The notes below the pieces were generated by a model that had not been told where the DNA came from, made no database searches, and saw nothing but the letters and a program-made list of their open reading frames with translations. From the NCBI GenBank assembly GCA_013289955.1, contig JABCYZ010000025.1, forward strand, positions 34,531 to 98,530: a DNA stretch of 64,000 nt, given 5' to 3'. Numbering within the stretch: position 1 is the first letter of the stretch; every line of letters starts with the position of its first letter. Below, in pieces: positions 28,599 to 38,378 of this stretch. A program made the translations under genes and the position numbers. This DNA is from Acidobacteriota bacterium. GTDB lineage: Bacteria; Acidobacteriota; Terriglobia; Acidiferrales; UBA7541.

Positions 28599-28865
28599 GT
28601 GAGCCCCTCTCTACAGACCGCGCGCGTGAAAGTCCTGTTTTTCGGGCGAGTCAAGGAAATTGTCGGCCATGCGGAAGACTCGGTGGAGCTGCCAGACGGC
28701 GCGCCGATCGAAGCGCTTTTCTCTCACTATGGTGCGAATCATCCCGAGCTTAGGCGATTCCGCGCTTCGCTGGCCGCTTCGCGCAATCAGGAATTTGCCG
28801 CGTGGAGCACGCCGCTGCATTCCGGCGATGAGGTTGCGTTTTTGCCTCCGGTGAGCGGAGGCTAG
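28599..28865 (+). CDS. moaD: Molybdopterin synthase small subunit MoaD
   Basis: VKVLFFGRVKEIVGHAEDSVELP...DEVAFLPPVSGG, C-terminal GG; next to moaE; probable GTG start. Confidence 0.88.
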   Translation: MSPSLQTARVKVLFFGRVKEIVGHAEDSVELPDGAPIEALFSHYGANHPELRRFRASLAASRNQEFAAWSTPLHSGDEVAFLPPVSGG

Positions 28866-28876
28866 CGCGATTCTCC

Positions 28877-29353
28877 ATGAACAAGTCTCTACAGCCCGAT
28901 CTGCTTCTGCTCGTGCGCGACCCCATCGATCACGCCGCTCTCATCCAACACGTCCGCGCGGCCGAAGATGGCGCCATCGTCACGTTCGATGGCTGCGTGC
29001 GCAATCATTCTCACGGGCGGCGCACGCTGTACCTGGATTACGAAGCTTATGAATCCATGGCACTTGGAAAAATCCGGGAAATCGCGGCACAAATTCACGA
29101 AAAATTCCCCATCCACCTCATGTCGATGGCACACCGGCTCGGCCGGCTGGAAATCGGGGAGACCAGCGTGTTCATTGCCGTGAGTTCCGCGCACCGGCCG
29201 GCGGCTTTTGAGGCTTGCCGCTTTGCGATTGACACTCTCAAGCGCACGGTTCCCATCTGGAAGAAGGAATATTTCGTGGACGGCGCCGTGTGGGCCGAAG
29301 GCGAGATGCCTCCAGCGCCTCTGGAGACATGTGCGGCAAAACCTGCATCTTAG
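28877..29353 (+). CDS. moaE: Molybdopterin synthase catalytic subunit MoaE
   Basis: DGAIVTFDGCVRNHSHGRRTLYLDYEAYESMA...HRLGRLEIGETSVFIAVSSAHR...VPIWKKEYF. Confidence 0.93.
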   Translation: MNKSLQPDLLLLVRDPIDHAALIQHVRAAEDGAIVTFDGCVRNHSHGRRTLYLDYEAYESMALGKIREIAAQIHEKFPIHLMSMAHRLGRLEIGETSVFIAVSSAHRPAAFEACRFAIDTLKRTVPIWKKEYFVDGAVWAEGEMPPAPLETCAAKPAS

Positions 29354-29360
29354 TGATTCA

Positions 29361-30449
29361 ATGATCTCTAGAACCGCTCGCCCCTTCGCCGCAGCCGCAG
29401 CTCTCTTTGCGGCAATTTTTGCGACGGGGATGACCTTCGCTCAGGACAAACCGGACCGGCCGCCGTGGGCGCAGCCCAGGCCCAAGCTGCCCGCCAATTC
29501 CGCTTCGGCCGACTCTACTGCTCCCGTGCCGCCAACGCTGCCAACGCCTCCGCCTCCTGGAAGCATTGTGCCAACGCCGGAGCAGCCGCTCAGGCCGGAA
29601 GACGCGGATGCGCAGCGCGGCAAGATCAAGGTCAGGGTGGAACTCGTTAATGTTCTGGCCAGTGTTTTGGACGAACACAACAAGCCCTCGCCCGACCTGC
29701 CTGTTGAGGCATTTCAGGTTTACGAAGAAGGCGTGGCCCAGAAGATTGAAGTCTTTGAATCCGAGACCAAGCAGCCTTTGGACCTTGCGCTGATGATCGA
29801 TTCCAGCATGAGCGCGAACATGGAAATTGCTTTTGAGAAAGAGGCAGCGGCGCATTTCATCCGCCAGGTGCTGCGCCCCGGCGACAGCCTTTCGGTTTTT
29901 GGCTTTGATGAAAATGTGACGCAATTAGCGGCTTTCTCGGACAATGTGGCGACGCTTCAGGCTGCCGTGCGAAAAATTCCGCCTGGCGCGGGCACCTCGA
30001 TCTACGATGCCGTGCTTCTGGGAGCGAAGGCGCTGGAGCACCGCGGCGAAGAACGCCGCCGGGTGATCATCCTGGTGACTGACGCGGGAGAAACCACGAG
30101 CCGCGCTGACTTCGACGCCGCGCGAAAAGAAGCGGTTCGCTCGGGCACGCTGCTCTACACCATCGTCATTCGGCCAATCAAAACGGAGAGCGGCCGCAAC
30201 ACGGCGGGCGAGCACGCGCTGACCACGATTACAGAAACTACCGGCGGCGACATGTTTTTTCCTGACACGCCGCAGGAACTGGACGTGATCTTCGATTTGA
30301 TCGACCGCGAATTGCGAACGCAATACCGGCTTGGCTACTACCCGACGCCGCGCGGGCCAGCCAACACGTACCGCAACATCGAGGTGAAGGTTTTAAACGG
30401 GGACTACCACGTGCGGGCTCGAAAGACCTATCTCACCGGTCCGCAGTAA
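29361..30449 (+). CDS. VWA domain-containing secreted protein (acidobacterial VWFA-related type)
   Basis: DLALMIDSSMSANMEIAFEKEAAAHFIRQVLRPGDSLSVFGFDENV...VIILVTDAGETTS...YRLGYYP. Confidence 0.88.
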   Translation: MISRTARPFAAAAALFAAIFATGMTFAQDKPDRPPWAQPRPKLPANSASADSTAPVPPTLPTPPPPGSIVPTPEQPLRPEDADAQRGKIKVRVELVNVLASVLDEHNKPSPDLPVEAFQVYEEGVAQKIEVFESETKQPLDLALMIDSSMSANMEIAFEKEAAAHFIRQVLRPGDSLSVFGFDENVTQLAAFSDNVATLQAAVRKIPPGAGTSIYDAVLLGAKALEHRGEERRRVIILVTDAGETTSRADFDAARKEAVRSGTLLYTIVIRPIKTESGRNTAGEHALTTITETTGGDMFFPDTPQELDVIFDLIDRELRTQYRLGYYPTPRGPANTYRNIEVKVLNGDYHVRARKTYLTGPQ

Positions 30450-30636
30450 GCGCTCGTGTGCGCCGGACTTCCGTGTAGGGAGTGGGCCGGGAGTGGCACC
30501 GCCCCAGGTGCCGGAGAATCGTGAAGTAAACTACTGAAAAGATTGGAGTTGCTGGCGCTTCTGGGCTTCGCTTGAAGATACGGGCGCCCGGGTCGCTCGC
30601 GACGGGAGCCTTCCGCGAGGAGAGCGATTCCCCGGG

Positions 30637-31272
30637 CTACTGCGGTTTCTTGATGTCCGCGCCAGCCTCCACGATGCTGCCCTTCAGCAGCTCCGTTTTT
30701 ACTTCCGATTTTTGGCCGGCGACCACTTCGATGACCGTCTCAAAGGTGCGATAGCCGGGCAGTTCGATTTTGATGGTGTGCTTTCCGGGGCCGACCAGCA
30801 GGGAATGGAATTTTCCGCCGAGCTCGCTGGCGTGGCCGACGTAATTGCCATCGAGAAAGACGGCCGCACGCTTTGGTTGGACGGTGACCTTGAGTTCAGA
30901 AGTTATATCCGGAGTCTTTGCGCCAGGCAGCAACTGCATGCTCACCTGGATTTCCTGCGCCTGGCCGGGCTCGACGACGAGCTCGCGCGTGAAATCGGTG
31001 TAGCCCGCCTGGCGGACCACGACCTGATGCTTGCCTGGGAGCAACAAGACTTTCTTATCGCCCTTAAGCTCCTTAACGTAGCCGACATAGTTGCCATCGA
31101 TCCAGACGCCAGAATCCCGATCCAGCTGGGTATCGCCTTCAAAGCGGACTTCACCCATGACTTTGCTGCTCTGTGCGGAAACGATGGCTATCCCGAGCGG
31201 GAACAAAAACAGCGCAAACAAACTCGCCGCGGTCTTCGAATGCCACTTCGTAAGCATGATGCTCCCTCGCAA
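30637..31272 (-). CDS. PEGA-domain-containing secreted protein
   Basis: Two PEGA-like repeats: VWIDGNYVGYVKELKGDKKVLLLPGKHQVVVRQAGY and VFLDGNYVGHASELGGKFHSLLVGPGKHTIKIELPGY. Confidence 0.82.
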   Translation of the reverse strand: MRGSIMLTKWHSKTAASLFALFLFPLGIAIVSAQSSKVMGEVRFEGDTQLDRDSGVWIDGNYVGYVKELKGDKKVLLLPGKHQVVVRQAGYTDFTRELVVEPGQAQEIQVSMQLLPGAKTPDITSELKVTVQPKRAAVFLDGNYVGHASELGGKFHSLLVGPGKHTIKIELPGYRTFETVIEVVAGQKSEVKTELLKGSIVEAGADIKKPQ

Positions 31273-31438
31273 TCAGGCCGGGAAATTATCTTAACTCGGA
31301 TGCGGCAGAGATGCCTTCAAAAACGTAGGCTCGTCGGGTAATAAGCGGGGACGGCGCAGACGCAACTTTTTCTTAGGCTGGTGGTAGAGTGGAGGGCGCG
31401 TTAGCGCTTCGCGCCGTACGCTTTGGCGCATTTTCTCC

Positions 31439-32245
31439 ATGAGCAAAGACTACCTGGAAGCCGCGATTGAAATCGCCCGGGACGCGGGCAAAATTCTGCG
31501 CGAAGAGTTCGACCGGCCGGCCCAGATCAGCTACAAGGGCGACGTCGATCTCGTGACGCAAGCGGATAAACGCTCCGAGCAGACGATTGTAGGACGGCTG
31601 ACGAAATATTTTCCAGACCACTCGATCGCCGCGGAGGAGGGAAGCGGGCACGAGAGCGGCTCGGAATTCCGCTGGCACGTGGACCCGCTGGATGGCACGA
31701 CCAATTTTGCCCACGGGTATCCTTGTTTTTCTGTTTCGATTGCCCTTGCTCAGCGCGGCGCTCTGCTTGCAGGCGTCGTCTACAATCCGTTCTATGATGA
31801 GCTGTTTGCCGCAGCGCGCGGGGCGGGCGCCACGCTGAACGGCAAGAGAATTTTCGTTTCGAAAGTGGATGTGCTGGCCACGAGTCTTATGTGCACCGGT
31901 TTCCCGGTGCACAAGCGGCTCGCAAATCCGAACATTCATTACTACTGGGATTTCACATTGCGTTCGCACGGCGTGCGCCGCGATGGCTCGGCGGCGCTGG
32001 ATTTGGCGAGCGTCGCCGCGGGTCGCTTTGATGGATTCTGGGAGTTTGGGCTGAAGGCGTGGGATACCGCCGCAGGCGTTTTGCTGATTGAGGAAGCGGG
32101 CGGCAAGGTCAGCGACTTCCTGGGGCGGCCCTACGAACTCGGCGGCCCCGTCATCCTCGCCACGAATGGTTTGATTCACGAAGAGGCGCGCGGGGTGGCC
32201 TTCGAGATTTCCCAGCGCGATCCATCCGCTCCTCTGCGCCGGTAA
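31439..32245 (+). CDS. Inositol monophosphatase family protein (SuhB-like)
   Basis: AAEEGSG, WHVDPLDGTTNFAHGYPCFSVSIAL, KAWDTAAGVLLIEEAGG motifs. Confidence 0.92.
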   Translation: MSKDYLEAAIEIARDAGKILREEFDRPAQISYKGDVDLVTQADKRSEQTIVGRLTKYFPDHSIAAEEGSGHESGSEFRWHVDPLDGTTNFAHGYPCFSVSIALAQRGALLAGVVYNPFYDELFAAARGAGATLNGKRIFVSKVDVLATSLMCTGFPVHKRLANPNIHYYWDFTLRSHGVRRDGSAALDLASVAAGRFDGFWEFGLKAWDTAAGVLLIEEAGGKVSDFLGRPYELGGPVILATNGLIHEEARGVAFEISQRDPSAPLRR

Positions 32246-32420
32246 TTTCGTTCCTTCCCGGCAATTTCCTTTTACGAAAAGCTAGCAGGCTTCTTACGAA
32301 TTTCTAATGCCCTTGACGCTAACCTTTTTTGGCAACGATACAGCGCCGTGTGCTTCTTGCAGTCGCCTGACTTACGTCACCGACACTTCCGTTGCCAGGC
32401 AGCGATTATTGGAGAGGGAT

Positions 32421-34235
32421 ATGCGCGCGTTCCTACAGAGGAAAATACCTGTCTTCGCGATAATGACAGCAATGGTTTATGTCAGTGCAGCTCCAGGGCT
32501 CGTGCTTGCCGACGATGATAAGGACAAAAACAACCCGCCGGCAAAAGCCGCCGCTGCCAGGCCGGATTCTGCTCCTGCCGGATTGACGGAGCGCGAGAAG
32601 ATGCTACTGGATCGCGTGGAACAGCTGGAAAAGCGCGTTGCGGAACTCGAGGCGAAAGAGCCTGCGGGCGTTCCACCGTCTCTTCCCGCGGGACCAACGC
32701 AAGCTAGTCCAGGGTCGGCCGGCGTGCCAGGCACGAATACGGCCTCGTTGAGCGCAGCTTCGCCGGTGTCCACCAACGTTCTGAAGAACGGGGGCGCAAT
32801 TGCGCCAGGAACAGGACTCGCTACTCCAGCCGGTCAGGATCAGACCACGCCCACAAATACGGCGGCGGTTGCGACGACCGGAAAGCCGGGATACGTCGAG
32901 CCTTTTTCAGATGCGGACTGGACCTGGCTGAACGGCAGCCCCCGTACCAAAGAGATATTTTGGGACTCGAAATTCTTTACGCCAGAAATCAGGGTCGACA
33001 CGAATTATGTCGCCGATTTCAACCATCCCACCGATCACACCATCGGGGGGTCGAGCGAGCTGTTTCGGTCAAACGAAGTTCAGTTGGAGCAACTCGGCGT
33101 CGGCGGCGACTTTCACTTTGACAACGTGCGTGCCAGGCTGATGACGCAGTTTGGCATGTATTCCGTGACGACGCCCCGAAACGATCCGAGCCCGGGGCAC
33201 GGCCAGTGGGACCTCGACAATGCTTACCGGTATCTGTCGGAAGCTTACGGCGGGTACCACTTCAATGTGTTGCACGGGATCAACGTCGACGCTGGGATCT
33301 TCATGTCCTACATCGGCCTGTTCAGTTACTACAACTTTGACAATTGGGCCTACCAGCCTTCCTATGTTTCCTCCAATACGCCATGGTTTTTTAATGGCGT
33401 GCGCGTGCAGATTTTTCCAACCGCACATTTGAAGATTGAGCCATGGTTCATCAATGGTTGGCAGTCCTACGCTTCTGCCAACCACACGCCGGGCGTAGGA
33501 GGACAGATTAAATGGACTCCGGCAAACTGGATCAACATCATTTCGAACAACTATGGGGTCGGGCAGGATGACCTCTTTGTCCCCGGCCGCAGGCGCATCC
33601 ACACGGACAACAGCATCGAGGTCAAATACTTCGACAAACCCGAGAAGACGCTCGATAAGATGGCGTTTACGCTGACTGGCGACCTGGGTTGCGAATATGG
33701 CGCTGGCGTGAGTTGCTACACCGATAAAAAAGGGGGGCCCAAGCAGAGCTTTGTCGGTTACATGCTGTACAACCGTTTTTGGTTCCACAACGACCTGTTC
33801 GGACTAACGGTTGGCGGCGGGCAGATCAACAATCCGGGACGCTATCTGGTCCTGCTGCCTCCCATCAATGGAGAGACGGCCATTACAGCAGCCACGAATT
33901 CTCCCTATTTTACCGAGAATCCTGGGAATCCCTTCAAGGCTTGGGACTCGTCCGTTACCTTCGACTATATGCCGAAACAATATATTACCTTCCGCTGGGA
34001 GTATGATTATCGGCATGCCAGCGTGCCTTACTGGACCGGTGCGGGCGGCATCACGCCCCCTGGCGGAAACAATGGTTCTCCGCAATTCTACACATGCAGC
34101 AATGGCAGTTCTTCGGGCCAAGCCCTTCTGGGGCCCGCGGAAACGGCCTGTGGCGGCGGAATCAACAGTGTCTGGTTCCCGGATTTGCGCAAGAATGAAT
34201 CGTTTATCGATCTGTCCATCCTCATAAAGTTCTAG
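32421..34235 (+). CDS. Outer-membrane beta-barrel protein (porin-like)
   Basis: Signal peptide, coiled-coil ERVEQLEKRVAELEAKE-like segment, barrel-like C-term ending in FIDLSILIKF; GGAGAGGG before ATG. Confidence 0.75.
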   Translation: MRAFLQRKIPVFAIMTAMVYVSAAPGLVLADDDKDKNNPPAKAAAARPDSAPAGLTEREKMLLDRVEQLEKRVAELEAKEPAGVPPSLPAGPTQASPGSAGVPGTNTASLSAASPVSTNVLKNGGAIAPGTGLATPAGQDQTTPTNTAAVATTGKPGYVEPFSDADWTWLNGSPRTKEIFWDSKFFTPEIRVDTNYVADFNHPTDHTIGGSSELFRSNEVQLEQLGVGGDFHFDNVRARLMTQFGMYSVTTPRNDPSPGHGQWDLDNAYRYLSEAYGGYHFNVLHGINVDAGIFMSYIGLFSYYNFDNWAYQPSYVSSNTPWFFNGVRVQIFPTAHLKIEPWFINGWQSYASANHTPGVGGQIKWTPANWINIISNNYGVGQDDLFVPGRRRIHTDNSIEVKYFDKPEKTLDKMAFTLTGDLGCEYGAGVSCYTDKKGGPKQSFVGYMLYNRFWFHNDLFGLTVGGGQINNPGRYLVLLPPINGETAITAATNSPYFTENPGNPFKAWDSSVTFDYMPKQYITFRWEYDYRHASVPYWTGAGGITPPGGNNGSPQFYTCSNGSSSGQALLGPAETACGGGINSVWFPDLRKNESFIDLSILIKF

Positions 34236-34435
34236 CCGCCGAGCAGGATGAGGAGGTGGAGTTGCCGCAGGGGGCGCCGTCGAGGCACCTAAATGGTGCG
34301 CCCCTAGAAAGCCGTGGGAGTGAGTTTTTCGGTAGACAGACCTTGGCGGAGCTTTAGAAGCGAATCGCTGTTCCGACTTCCCATCTGCTGAAGGCCGTTC
34401 GAGCTTTTTCTGCTCCCTCCAGGATGAACGTGAGG

Positions 34436-34753
34436 TTACTTGCCGGCAAAACGGCTTGCCGTCAAATTCGATTGCGTTAGTTCCTTGACGTTGAGCTCAC
34501 CTTTTTTGCTTTTGTCCAATCTCTCGAATTCCGCTTCCATATACTTCATGAACTCCTGCTTGGAGACGAAGCCGTTCTTGTTGCTGTCCATCAGTGGCAG
34601 CAATTGCTTGACCCCGTCCTCACCCATCGCCAGTTTGTTTTGCGGCTTCGGAACGGACGCTTTTTGCGCGGCCGCAGTTCCAAACATGGTCCCAGTCACT
34701 ATCAAGACTGCCATGACGACTACTATCCAAAGCTTGCCTTTTCCCATCAGCAT
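34436..34753 (-). CDS. Secreted EF-hand domain protein
   Basis: LLPLMDSNKNGFVSKQEFMKYME and LDKSKKGELNVKEL EF-hand loops. Confidence 0.8.
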   Translation of the reverse strand: MLMGKGKLWIVVVMAVLIVTGTMFGTAAAQKASVPKPQNKLAMGEDGVKQLLPLMDSNKNGFVSKQEFMKYMEAEFERLDKSKKGELNVKELTQSNLTASRFAGK

Positions 34754-35108
34754 GAGTGACTCCTTAGAACTATTCCCTGATACGCGGATGGCAGACGCTG
34801 CCGTTCCGGATCAGGCGTCCATTGGCCGGGATGGGCAGTTTTGAGTTCCCGGATTCGGCCAATGTACACCCACGGACTTTGAGTCCCTTACGCAAAATAT
34901 GCATGCACGCAATCCAAATTACCGGGCCGTCCGGGGAAGGAGGGCTCTCGGCGCCATTTCCGCTTGCGCCGAGATCACCCCCGTTGCCTACGCCGTCACG
35001 AATACATCACAGCTTCGAGGATCTTCACTTCCCGTGATGCCGCATCGGTATACCTTATAAAGATGGCCGCGGCGTGGGTCCTCGGTCCTGCTGAGGAGGA
35101 TTATCCGC

Positions 35109-35615
35109 ATGTACAAGCTGGCAGCATTGCTCACGATATGGCTGGCGCTTTCGCCGGCCTGGAGCCCACAAAGTGAATCCCTGAACGATTGTTACAGCCG
35201 CTGCAACGCGCCTCCGATCGATCCAGAAATGCAGCGGCAGGAGATTGTGAACCTTGAAAAGGAGGCGGCGCACGCGATCCAGCTGAGCGACGGAACATTT
35301 TTCCGAAGAGTGTATAGCGACGACTTCATGGGGACGCTCTCGCGGGGCGAGACAGTCAACAAGGCCGGATTTATCAATGCGGTGCAGTCGACCCTGGTCA
35401 AGTACGAAGCCTTCAACGCCACGGATATCAGGATCCACATTTTCCGGGAAACAGCGGTGGCCACCTGTTTGTGGTCCGCGAGGGCCGTCGCGCGGGGCCA
35501 GAGCGTGAACAGCCAGATGCGCGTCATGCACATTTACGTAAACAGCGGGAGCGGATGGAAGGTTGTGGCCGGGCAGACGAGTCCGCTGCCACCCTACACG
35601 CAGCTTGCTCTCTGA
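35109..35615 (+). CDS. NTF2-like (DUF4440-type) secreted protein
   Basis: IVNLEKEAAHAIQLSDGTFFRRVYSDDFMGTLSRGE...ATCLWSARAVARGQSVNSQMRVMHIYVNSGSGWKVVAGQTS. Confidence 0.78.
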   Translation: MYKLAALLTIWLALSPAWSPQSESLNDCYSRCNAPPIDPEMQRQEIVNLEKEAAHAIQLSDGTFFRRVYSDDFMGTLSRGETVNKAGFINAVQSTLVKYEAFNATDIRIHIFRETAVATCLWSARAVARGQSVNSQMRVMHIYVNSGSGWKVVAGQTSPLPPYTQLAL

Positions 35616-35726
35616 TGGTTCTTTCAAATGGCGGATGCGGCACGAAGCCGGGGAAACTGCCGCCGCCGTATACCACCGCCAAAGTGGCTGTCCTCGACTG
35701 GTTGTTTTTCTAGAGGCCAGCAGCCT

Positions 35727-38171
35727 TCATTCATAACGCAGTGCGACCATCGGGTCCACGCGCATCGCTCGCCGAGCGGGGACATAGCAGGCGAGGAGCG
35801 CAACGCCTACGAGGAGAAGCGCCACGCCGCCGAACGTTACTGGATCGGTGGGCTTCACGCCGTAGAGCAGACTCGAGATTAGTTTGGTCAGGGCGAAAGC
35901 GCCCATGATTCCAAGCGCCACTCCGGCAAATGCAAGTTGCGTGCCGCGACCGATGACCAGCCGCCAGATATCGCCCGGCTGCGCACCGAGAGCCATGCGA
36001 ATGCCGATTTCGTTTGTGCGCAGGCTTACGACATAACTCATCACGCCGTAGATTCCCATGGCCGCCAAAAGAAGCGCGAGGCCCGCGAAGACCCCGAGAA
36101 GAAATGTGGAGAAGCGGCGCGGCGAGAGGGAATCGGAAAACAAATGGTCGAGTGTTATCACGTGCGTTACCGGCAGATTGGAATCGAATTTGTGGACTTC
36201 GGCGATCGCGGCTTGCGCCAGCACCGACGGATCAGCGGCCGTGCGAATCACCGTGTACCGCGGCCAGCCTTGGCTGAAGTAAAGATCGAGTGTGGGCGGA
36301 CCATCGAGGCCATATTGGTGAACGTTTCCAACCACGCCAACAATCGTCAGCCAGCAGGGCGTAGGATCGAGCGAGCACAGATTGATGCGTTTTCCGACAG
36401 GGTCGCCGCCCGGGAAAAATCTCTGCGCGATGGCCTCGTTCACCACAATGGTTTGGCCGCTATAGTCGTGCGCATCCAGAGGCCGGCCCAGGCGAAGCGG
36501 AATTCCCATGGCTGCAAAGTAGCCCGGACTTGCACTGCGCGTCTCCGCAACGGGGCGCGCTCCGTTTGGCGGAAGCGGCTGTCCTTCGACGATAAATCTG
36601 GATGCCGAGCGCATGGCCGATCCCAGCGGCAAAACGCTCACCCCTCCGACGGCTTTGGTTCCGGGCAATGCCTGGATTTTTCGAGCGAGTTCGTCGAACT
36701 CGAGCGACTGTTTCCGGGCGAGCGCGAGCTGCTGCTCGGTGGTCAATTTGGCAGCTTCGTCGGGCGACAATTGCGGCTGATCCAACTCCATCGCCAGGAT
36801 ATGATCACGCTGGAAACCCGGGTCGACTTCCACGAGCCGATGGAAACTGCGAATGAGCAAACCCGCGCCGACCAGGGGAACAAGGGCGAGTGCAATTTCG
36901 GAGACGGCGAGCAGGCTGCGGAGTTTTTGTCCGCCGGCCCCCGCAGTTCTCGTTCCTTCTTTCAAAATGCCGTGCAGATCTTGTTTCAAAACCAGGATTG
37001 CCGGAATCAGACCGCAGACGATTCCCGCGAGAAAGCTCACGGCCAGCGTAAATCCCAGTACCCAACCGTTGAGTCCGGTTTCCTTTACGCTTGCGAGATC
37101 CGCCGGAACGAACGCGCCGAGGACACGAAGACCGGCGCCAGCCAGAACAACTCCCAATATGCCGCCAAAGATAGAGAGCACAATGCTCTCTGTAAGCAGC
37201 TGCGCAAGCAGTCGCGAGCCGCTGGCGCCCAGAGCGACGCGAAGCGCGATCTCTTTCTGCCTAACCGCGTTCCGCGCCAAAAGCAAATTCACGATGTTGG
37301 CGCAAGCCACCAGGAGCACAAGTCCCACGGCTCCGAAGAGAACCAGCAGCGCCACGCGCATCTTTACGGCCGAAGGATTTTCCATCGGCAGCACCAGCAC
37401 GCCCCAATTCTTGTGCGTGTCCGGAAAGGCTTGCTCTTCTTGACGATTCAAGGTCATAAGCTCGGCTTGTGCTTCTGAAATGCGTATGCCCGGTTTCATG
37501 CGCGCGAGAATATGGAACTCATGATGCAGGTGGCTCGTGAGGTCGTCGCCGTATTCGCTGACCGGCATCCAGAGGTCTGTAGAGGGGATCAAGCGAAATT
37601 CGGCCGGCAGAATACCAATGAGCGTGAAGCCCCTTCCGTCCAGCCTGATCGTCCGTCCTACCACCGAAGGGTCGGACCCAAAATGGCTTTGCCATAGCCG
37701 GTGGCTGATCAAGACGACTGGAGGATTGCCGGGTTTGTCTTCCTCTGGATGAAAAGTGCGTCCGGCAACCGGACGGATACCAAGCAACGGAAAAAGTCCG
37801 GAGGTCGCGAGGCTCGCTTCGAGGTGCTCGGCTTGACCGTCACCGGTCAAATTAAACCCGCTGGGAGGGTCAACATAAGCTGCCATCTGCGAAAAACTCT
37901 TTGCCTGGCGCTGGAAATCCTGGAAATCGCCTGCGGACATCGGGGTCTGCGGAAAGGCAGGGAGGTATGTATTCCAGACATGAACGAGCGCCGAGGGGTC
38001 GCGGTAGGGAAGCGGGCGGAGCAGGACACTTTCCACTACGCTAAAAATCGCGGTGTTTGCGCCGATACCTAAACCAAGAGTCAGAACCGCGACGGCGGTG
38101 AAGGCAGGGCTCTTCCGAAGCGCTCGAAAGGCGTGCCGCAAATCCTGCCAAACGTTTTCCATGTCACCCAC
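35727..38171 (-). CDS. ABC transporter permease of the ADOP/MacB-FtsX type
   Basis: DLRHAFRALRKSPAFTAVAVLTLGLGIGANTAIFSVVESVLLRPLPY; ...NEIGIRMALGAQPGDIWRLVIGRG; C-term RAMRVDPMVALRYE. Confidence 0.92.
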   Translation of the reverse strand: MGDMENVWQDLRHAFRALRKSPAFTAVAVLTLGLGIGANTAIFSVVESVLLRPLPYRDPSALVHVWNTYLPAFPQTPMSAGDFQDFQRQAKSFSQMAAYVDPPSGFNLTGDGQAEHLEASLATSGLFPLLGIRPVAGRTFHPEEDKPGNPPVVLISHRLWQSHFGSDPSVVGRTIRLDGRGFTLIGILPAEFRLIPSTDLWMPVSEYGDDLTSHLHHEFHILARMKPGIRISEAQAELMTLNRQEEQAFPDTHKNWGVLVLPMENPSAVKMRVALLVLFGAVGLVLLVACANIVNLLLARNAVRQKEIALRVALGASGSRLLAQLLTESIVLSIFGGILGVVLAGAGLRVLGAFVPADLASVKETGLNGWVLGFTLAVSFLAGIVCGLIPAILVLKQDLHGILKEGTRTAGAGGQKLRSLLAVSEIALALVPLVGAGLLIRSFHRLVEVDPGFQRDHILAMELDQPQLSPDEAAKLTTEQQLALARKQSLEFDELARKIQALPGTKAVGGVSVLPLGSAMRSASRFIVEGQPLPPNGARPVAETRSASPGYFAAMGIPLRLGRPLDAHDYSGQTIVVNEAIAQRFFPGGDPVGKRINLCSLDPTPCWLTIVGVVGNVHQYGLDGPPTLDLYFSQGWPRYTVIRTAADPSVLAQAAIAEVHKFDSNLPVTHVITLDHLFSDSLSPRRFSTFLLGVFAGLALLLAAMGIYGVMSYVVSLRTNEIGIRMALGAQPGDIWRLVIGRGTQLAFAGVALGIMGAFALTKLISSLLYGVKPTDPVTFGGVALLLVGVALLACYVPARRAMRVDPMVALRYE

Positions 38172-38378
38172 CTGCTCGATACGTCGTTAGACGCCTGCCC
38201 AACGCCTGCGTTTCGATCTCTCCGATGTCCCTACCGCACCGCTTTTGAAGCGCCGACCAAAATGGCCACCCTCAGGGCGTCCGCTATCCGACAGTCGAAA
38301 GGAACGGTCGAAATTACGCCATGCGTTGACTTGCCTTACCGCGCACCCTAAGATGAGCGCCAAGGCAGGTCCCGCCTA

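Noticed and set aside
35937-37478. 513-aa plus-strand ORF opposite the ADOP permease
   Set aside because: Antisense shadow of a well-supported permease; composition rich in R/Q/E without motifs.
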